From the NCBI GenBank assembly GCA_017523995.1, contig JAFWUX010000165.1:1-8730 (forward strand): a stretch of 8,730 nucleotides of DNA, given 5' to 3'. The notes beneath the pieces are model-generated. The model was not told the DNA's origin and did no database searches. It saw only the letters and a program-made list of their open reading frames with translations. The DNA comes from Oscillospiraceae bacterium (GTDB lineage Bacteria; Bacillota_A; Clostridia; Oscillospirales; Ruminococcaceae). Positions 4,702 to 8,730 of this stretch are shown here, piece by piece; within the stretch, counting starts at the first letter, position 1; each line of letters begins with the position of its first letter. Position numbers and translations under genes: made by a program.

Positions 4702-5634
4702 ATGATCGCAACCGTTACCATGAATCCCGCAGTGGATTACACCGTTCTGCTGGAAGAACCGCTTGTCCGGAACAGCGTCAACCGCACCTCGCACGAGCGC
4801 ATTACCGCGGGCGGCAAGGGCGTCAATGTCTCGCTGATCCTGCAGCAGCTGCAGATCCCCACGACCGTCTACGGCTACCTTTCCGGCACGACCGGCACCA
4901 TGATCGCGGAGCAGCTGCAGCGCACGCAGATCCCGACGGACTGGATCGTGCTGCCGAACCAGATGAACCGCATCAACCTGAAGGTCAAGGATCACGACAC
5001 CGTCACGGAGCTGAACGGCAGAGGCGTCGCGGTCTCTCCGGCAGACGCCGAGCTGCTTCTGAACAAGCTGCGCAAATACGGCGACGGCGATTACATCGTG
5101 CTGGCTGGCTCTGTTCCCGCTGGCGCACCCGCGACCTTCTATGCGGATATCATGCACGCGCTGGCCGATACCGGTGTGCGCTTTGCCGTCGATGCGGAGG
5201 GCGAGGCGCTCCGCGCGGCACTTGCGGAGCATCCGTTCGTCGTCAAGCCGAATCTCCGGGAGCTCTGCTCCGTGTTCGGCATTGACGAGATCGTAACATG
5301 GTGGGACGCGCTGCCCTACGGCAGACAGATGATCGAAATGGGCGCGCAGAACGTGCTGCTCTCCCTCGGGGCGGACGGCGCCCTGCTGTTCAATGACGAG
5401 AACCGTGTCTGGCATCTTTCCGCGCCGCACGGCGAGGTCAAGAATGCGGTCGGCTCCGGCGACTCGATGCTCGGCGGATTTCTGGCGGGCTGCGCGGCCG
5501 GCCGGGAACTCACGGAGGCACTGCGCATGGGTATTGCGGCGGGCTCCGCGACTGCGTTCAGCGAGTGGATCGCGACGCGCTCCCGCATGGAGAATCTGCT
5601 GAAAGGACTGCCCTGCCCGACAGAGCTTCTGTGA
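4702..5634 (+). CDS. fruK: 1-phosphofructokinase (PfkB family hexose kinase)
   Basis: The protein has 310 residues, the usual length for FruK/LacC-type kinases. The start ATG 4702 lies 8 nt after AAAGGAG (4687-4693) and gives the canonical N-terminus MIATVTMNPAVD. PfkB signatures are AGGKGVNV (36-43, substrate binding), VVKPNLREL (about 178-186), and the ATP/anion-hole motif GSGDSMLGGF with the catalytic base Asp254 (251-260). The likely reaction is ATP-dependent phosphorylation of fructose-1-phosphate to fructose-1,6-bisphosphate in the cytoplasm. Tagatose-6-phosphate kinase is the main alternative, as the subfamilies are hard to separate by eye. No fructose PTS or DeoR-type regulator is adjacent in this window, which is unusual for a fruK operon. 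A HAD phosphatase follows 87 nt downstream. Confidence 0.85.
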   Translation: MIATVTMNPAVDYTVLLEEPLVRNSVNRTSHERITAGGKGVNVSLILQQLQIPTTVYGYLSGTTGTMIAEQLQRTQIPTDWIVLPNQMNRINLKVKDHDTVTELNGRGVAVSPADAELLLNKLRKYGDGDYIVLAGSVPAGAPATFYADIMHALADTGVRFAVDAEGEALRAALAEHPFVVKPNLRELCSVFGIDEIVTWWDALPYGRQMIEMGAQNVLLSLGADGALLFNDENRVWHLSAPHGEVKNAVGSGDSMLGGFLAGCAAGRELTEALRMGIAAGSATAFSEWIATRSRMENLLKGLPCPTELL

Positions 5635-5705
5635 CCGCGGCTGTCATTGTCTGCGCGCTGCTTTTTCCGGCGATGCGGCTGTATTTTCTGCTGACGGGCG
5701 GATAA
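5631..5705 (+). CDS. Possible 24-residue hydrophobic peptide
   Basis: A GTG at 5631 overlaps the fruK stop (GTGA) and opens a 24-codon frame ending TAA 5703-5705. The product is almost entirely hydrophobic (start MTAAVIVCALLF, one Arg) and long enough for one membrane helix. No ribosome binding site lies at normal distance, so only translational coupling could drive it. It may well be chance in GC-rich spacer DNA. Confidence 0.18.
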   Translation: MTAAVIVCALLFPAMRLYFLLTGG

Positions 5706-5721
5706 CTGCACAGGGGGGATT

Positions 5722-6543
5722 ATGCGCACACTTTATGTCTCCGATCTGGACGGCACACTGCTGCAGAGCAATGAACGGACTTCCGGTTATACAAATAACA
5801 TCATCAACCGGCTGACGGCACAGGGGATGCTGTTTTCTTATGCGACCGCAAGATCACACCATACCGCAAGAAAGGTCACCGCGGGCATGACGGCGGACAT
5901 TCCGCTGATTGTCTATAACGGTGCCTTTGTCATAGACAATGTGACCGGAGAACGGCTGCTCGAAACCTATTTTGATGCTTCTGCGGATGCTTTGCTGGAT
6001 GATCTGTTTGCACATAACGTGTATCCGATCGTGTATGCGATCATCGGCGGACAGGAAAAGTTTTCGTTTGTGCCGGAACTATGCACACGGGGAATGCGGC
6101 TTTTTCTGGACAGCCGGAAAGGGGATATCCGCATGAATGTGCTGCATCATGCCGATGCGCTGCATACCGGAAATCAATTCTATATCACCTGCATTGACGA
6201 GCCCGAAAAGCTCAGGCCGCTGTACGAAAAATACCGCGGCGCTTATCACTGCGTTTTTTCGCGGGATATCTATTCCGGGGAGCAGTGGCTTGAGATCATG
6301 CCGCAGGCCGCAACCAAGGCCAATGCGATCCGGCAGCTCAAATCGCTGCTGCACTGCGAACGGCTGGTCGTGTTCGGGGACGGCAAAAATGACATTGATA
6401 TGTTTCAGCTTGCAGACGAAAGCTATGCGGTGCAGAACGCTGACGACGAACTGAAACAGCTTGCGACTGCCGTCATCCCGTCCAACGATGCGGACGGCGT
6501 TGCACACTGGCTGGAACAGCATGTTCCGGGAGCGATCAAATAA
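5722..6543 (+). CDS. Cof-type HAD-IIB family sugar-phosphate phosphatase
   Basis: The protein has 273 residues, full length for Cof/HAD-IIB hydrolases. Motif I is DLDGTLL with Asp8 (nucleophile) and Asp10 (acid/base). Motif II is in FSYATAR (Thr at about 42). Motif III is Lys199 in ATKANAI, and motif IV is GDGKND with Asp220 and Asp224 for Mg2+. The central segment (about 85-185) is the C2-type cap that sets substrate choice. These enzymes dephosphorylate small metabolites such as sugar phosphates or flavin mononucleotide; the exact substrate cannot be read here. The start is supported by the G-rich site AGGGGGG (5712-5718) 3 nt upstream of ATG. The gene lies 87 nt after the sugar kinase on the same strand without an obvious terminator between, so the two are probably co-transcribed. 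Confidence 0.9.
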   Translation: MRTLYVSDLDGTLLQSNERTSGYTNNIINRLTAQGMLFSYATARSHHTARKVTAGMTADIPLIVYNGAFVIDNVTGERLLETYFDASADALLDDLFAHNVYPIVYAIIGGQEKFSFVPELCTRGMRLFLDSRKGDIRMNVLHHADALHTGNQFYITCIDEPEKLRPLYEKYRGAYHCVFSRDIYSGEQWLEIMPQAATKANAIRQLKSLLHCERLVVFGDGKNDIDMFQLADESYAVQNADDELKQLATAVIPSNDADGVAHWLEQHVPGAIK

Positions 6544-6615
6544 AAAACGCATTCCGGTCGGTGCTGACCGCAGCGGTACTGCTTGCCGGACTGCTCCGAA
6601 AGAAGGTGTGTCAGG

Positions 6616-7242
6616 ATGTTTATCGGAATTTTTGCAGTGATTCTGGTCTCCGGCATTCTGCTGCTGAAACGCAAAAAGCGCGCAGATCTTGCTAAAGGTG
6701 ATCAGTCTCAGGTCGGATACGGCATGGCCGGGGGGCTTTTTGCCGGGGTGATGATTGTCGGCGGTCTGCTGGCCTTTTTCATGCAGCTCATGACATATCA
6801 TTATTATCTGTTCTTCACGGAGAGTCGGAAGCAGACTGTCGCTGCCGAAATGGGAATGCTCGATAGTGCCGACGTCCGCTATACGAAGTTTTCGTCAGCC
6901 TTCGGCGGGCCGGACGGCACAAACCGCAGCCTGACGCTCAGGTGCAGGACTGCGCCGATGACCGTGCTTGAAACCTGCTGCCGCGGGGATCTGAAAACCT
7001 TTACCGCAGACGGCATCGTCTATGATGCTGCCGCCCTGACCGGTCAGGACGGCATTTTGCATTATGACGCGCCGCTGCCGGATGAAGAAGAACGTGACGA
7101 ATATGTACGCGGAACGGTGCAGGATTTCATCGGCAGGGACGGCTGCACCGGCTTTTTTGAGTACAAGTATAACGGGCGTCGCTATTGGATCATCTGCTAT
7201 GAGGACGGAAGTGAATGGTACCGCATGAAGATACGGGCATAA
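6616..7242 (+). CDS. Two-TM membrane protein of unknown function
   Basis: The protein has 208 residues. I chose ATG 6616 because AAGGTG (6605-6610) lies just upstream and it begins directly with a membrane helix ([17 protein letters not shown], 1-17); the frame is also open back to a TTG at 6583 without a good site. After helix 1 comes a basic loop KRKKR (18-22), then helix 2 at about 36-58 and a soluble C-terminal domain of about 140 residues. The charge pattern suggests N-terminus outside, loop inside and the C-terminal domain outside. The domain ends in a compact strand-rich stretch with [18 protein letters not shown] do not recognise the family. It begins 72 nt after the HAD gene, with only a weak hairpin between, so it may be the last gene of that operon. 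Confidence 0.72.
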   Translation: MFIGIFAVILVSGILLLKRKKRADLAKGDQSQVGYGMAGGLFAGVMIVGGLLAFFMQLMTYHYYLFFTESRKQTVAAEMGMLDSADVRYTKFSSAFGGPDGTNRSLTLRCRTAPMTVLETCCRGDLKTFTADGIVYDAAALTGQDGILHYDAPLPDEEERDEYVRGTVQDFIGRDGCTGFFEYKYNGRRYWIICYEDGSEWYRMKIRA

Positions 7243-7243
7243 A

Positions 7244-7280
7244 GCGCGGACAGAGGGAATCACCCGCGAGGATTCCGCGC
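7244..7280 (+). terminator. Hairpin between the membrane gene and glyS (weak terminator candidate)
   Basis: Two mutually exclusive stems are possible: GCGCGGA (7244-7250) with TCCGCGC (7274-7280), or GGAATC (7256-7261) with GATTCC (7271-7276). There is no good T-run after either, so intrinsic termination is uncertain. The location directly after a stop codon and before a strong promoter suggests an operon boundary. Confidence 0.35.
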
Positions 7281-7298
7281 GCACTTTCGGCTTTCCGC

Positions 7299-7327
7299 TT
7301 GACAAATCCTTATTTTTGCTTTATAAT
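7299..7327 (+). promoter_or_regulatory. Perfect consensus sigma-A promoter of glyS
   Basis: TTGACA (7299-7304), a 17-nt AT-rich spacer and TATAAT (7322-7327) match the vegetative consensus exactly. The expected start point is near 7334, leaving a leader of only about 27 nt before glyS. This excludes a T-box or other riboswitch from this transcript. Confidence 0.9.
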
Positions 7328-7360
7328 AGAGGGGCATATTATGGAAAGGCGGTTTTTCGC

Positions 7361-8730
7361 ATGAAAAATACGGACAAGCAAATGGATCAGCTCGTCGCGC
7401 TCTGTCAGGGCCGCGGCTTTGTGTACGCAGGCTCCGAGATCTACGGCGGCCTTGCAAACACATGGGATTACGGTCCCCTCGGCGTGGAGCTGAAAAACAA
7501 TATCAAAAAGGCATGGTGGCATTTCTTTGTGCAGGCCAATCCGCACAATGTCGGTCTGGACAGCGCGATCCTCATGAACCCGCAGACATGGGTGGCATCC
7601 GGTCACCTCGGCGGCTTCTCCGATCCGCTCATGGACTGCCGCGAGTGCAAGACCCGTCACCGCGCAGATAACCTGATCGAGGACTTCGACGGCACGAACG
7701 TCGCAGGCTGGACGAACCAGCAGATGACCGACTACATCAAGGAAAAGGGCATCGTCTGCCCGAACTGCGGCAAGGCAAACTTCACCGATATCCGCCAGTT
7801 CAACCTGATGTTCAAGACCTTCCAGGGCGTCACCGAGGACAGCAAATCCGAGCTGTATCTCCGTCCGGAGACTGCGCAGGGCATCTTCGTCAACTTCGCG
7901 AACATCCAGCGCACGACCCGCCGCAAGATCCCGTTCGGCGTCGGCCAGATCGGCAAGTCCTTCCGCAATGAGATCACGCCCGGCAACTTCATCTTCCGCG
8001 TCCGCGAGTTCGAGCAGATGGAGCTTGAGTTCTTCTGCAAGCCCGGCACCGACCTCGAATGGTTCCAGTACTGGCGCGGCTACTGCAAGGACTTCCTGCT
8101 CCGCATCGGCCTGAAGGAGGAGAATCTCCGCCTGCGCGACCACTCCGCAGAGGAGCTCTGCTTCTATTCCAAGGCGACCACGGACTTTGAGTATCTGTTC
8201 CCGTTCGGCTGGGGCGAGCTCTGGGGCGTCGCAGACAGAACCGACTACGACCTGACCCAGCACAGCAATACCTCCGGCAAGACGCTCGATTATTTCGATC
8301 CGGAGACCAACGAGCGCTATATCCCGTATGTCATTGAGCCGTCCCTCGGCGTTGAGAGACTGTTCCTGTCGATCCTGACAGAGGCGTATGATACGGAAGT
8401 GCTCGGCACGGATGACAAGGGCAAGGAGGATGTGCGTACCGTTATGCACTTCCACCCGATGCTCGCGCCGTTCAAGTGCGCGGTGCTGCCGCTTTCCAAG
8501 AAGCTCTCCGAGAAGGCGCGCGAGGTCTACGATATGCTTTCGGAGCATTTCATGGTTGATTTCGACGACACCGGCTCGATCGGCAAGCGTTATCGCCGTG
8601 AGGACGAGATCGGTACGCCGTTCTGCGTGACCTACGATTTCGATACGGACGAGAAGGATCAGTGCGTGACCGTCCGCGACCGCGACACCATGGAGCAGGT
8701 TCGCATCCCGATCACGGAGCTGGTTTCCTA
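7361..8730 (+). CDS. glyS: Glycyl-tRNA synthetase, single-chain class II type (3' end cut by window)
   Basis: The frame is open for 456 codons to the right edge; the family is about 460 residues, so only a few codons should be missing. The start ATG 7361 lies 8 nt after AAAGGCGG and gives [20 protein letters not shown]. Typical features are [13 protein letters not shown] (about 32-44), class II motif 2 with Arg202 in [20 protein letters not shown], and motif 3 EPSLGVERL (326-334, Arg333). The anticodon-binding domain starts near 365 ([17 protein letters not shown]). Two CxxC pairs (Cys93/Cys96 and Cys133/Cys136) in the catalytic-domain insertion could hold zinc, by inference. The enzyme charges tRNA-Gly with glycine in the cytoplasm. 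This is the alpha-2, eukaryote/archaea-like form rather than the GlyQ/GlyS tetramer. Confidence 0.96.
   Translation, partial: MKNTDKQMDQLVALCQGRGFVYAGSEIYGGLANTWDYGPLGVELKNNIKKAWWHFFVQANPHNVGLDSAILMNPQTWVASGHLGGFSDPLMDCRECKTRHRADNLIEDFDGTNVAGWTNQQMTDYIKEKGIVCPNCGKANFTDIRQFNLMFKTFQGVTEDSKSELYLRPETAQGIFVNFANIQRTTRRKIPFGVGQIGKSFRNEITPGNFIFRVREFEQMELEFFCKPGTDLEWFQYWRGYCKDFLLRIGLKEENLRLRDHSAEELCFYSKATTDFEYLFPFGWGELWGVADRTDYDLTQHSNTSGKTLDYFDPETNERYIPYVIEPSLGVERLFLSILTEAYDTEVLGTDDKGKEDVRTVMHFHPMLAPFKCAVLPLSKKLSEKAREVYDMLSEHFMVDFDDTGSIGKRYRREDEIGTPFCVTYDFDTDEKDQCVTVRDRDTMEQVRIPITELVS

Noticed and set aside
4635..5285. Frame of 216 codons overlapping the start of fruK
   Set aside because: Its ATG lies only a few bases from the -10 box, before the likely transcription start, and the product is Arg/Ala-rich, as expected from shadow translation of a GC-rich gene.
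7341..7364. Seven-codon leader MERRFFA overlapping the glyS ATG
   Set aside because: Its apparent ribosome binding site GAGGGG (7329-7334) lies at or before the predicted transcription start, so it would be nearly leaderless; it probably only reflects the glyS ribosome binding site.
7310..8548. Long minus-strand frame of 412 codons
   Set aside because: It lies antisense to glyS, which has all the expected motifs; the opposite frame is open because of GC-rich codon usage.
1..8730. CRISPR arrays, tRNA/rRNA genes, insertion sequences
   Set aside because: No short regularly spaced identical repeats, no cloverleaf or rRNA sequence and no transposase or terminal inverted repeats were seen on either strand.

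Overview
The window looks like a piece of a Clostridia chromosome, most likely a Ruminococcus-type member of the Oscillospiraceae. The evidence is moderately GC-rich housekeeping genes with GGAGG-type ribosome binding sites, consensus sigma-A promoters with 17-nt spacers and extended TGC-TATAAT -10 boxes, a single-chain class II glycyl-tRNA synthetase, and a Firmicutes-type tyrosine integrase. The genus is an inference; no marker in the window fixes it.

Layout. (1) Positions 1-840 are chromosomal: the tail of a membrane protein, then a translationally coupled (ATGA overlap) two-TM protein of unknown function, closed by a hairpin. (2) About 841-4600 is an island that is visibly more AT-rich at its left end and reads as a small, decayed integrative mobilizable element. 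In order it holds: an AT-rich gene with its own promoter, whose product may have a proteasome/HslV-like Ntn-hydrolase fold; a strong terminator; about 490 bp of non-coding DNA with a ~70-bp sequence repeated three times; an excisionase-type HTH gene broken by a one-base frameshift; a ~270-bp non-coding stretch full of inverted and direct repeats that is a candidate oriT; a MobC-like relaxosome gene; and a tyrosine integrase with its own consensus promoter and a 16-codon leader ORF coupled to it. No relaxase gene is present, so the element could at best be mobilized in trans, and the frameshift may also have disabled excision control. (3) About 4600-8730 is chromosomal again: a PfkB-family 1-phosphofructokinase with a strong promoter, a Cof-type HAD phosphatase, an unknown two-TM protein, and glyS (glycyl-tRNA synthetase), which has a perfect TTGACA-17-TATAAT promoter and runs off the right edge a few codons before its expected end.

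How they fit together. The sugar-phosphate kinase and HAD phosphatase are closely spaced on one strand and probably co-transcribed; the two-TM gene follows 72 nt later and may be the last gene of that unit. glyS is separately transcribed with a very short leader and no room for a T-box. The observations most worth a second look are the Ntn-hydrolase-like cargo protein, the triple repeat block, the frameshifted HTH gene, the relaxase-less MobC/oriT arrangement, and the coupled leader peptide of the integrase.
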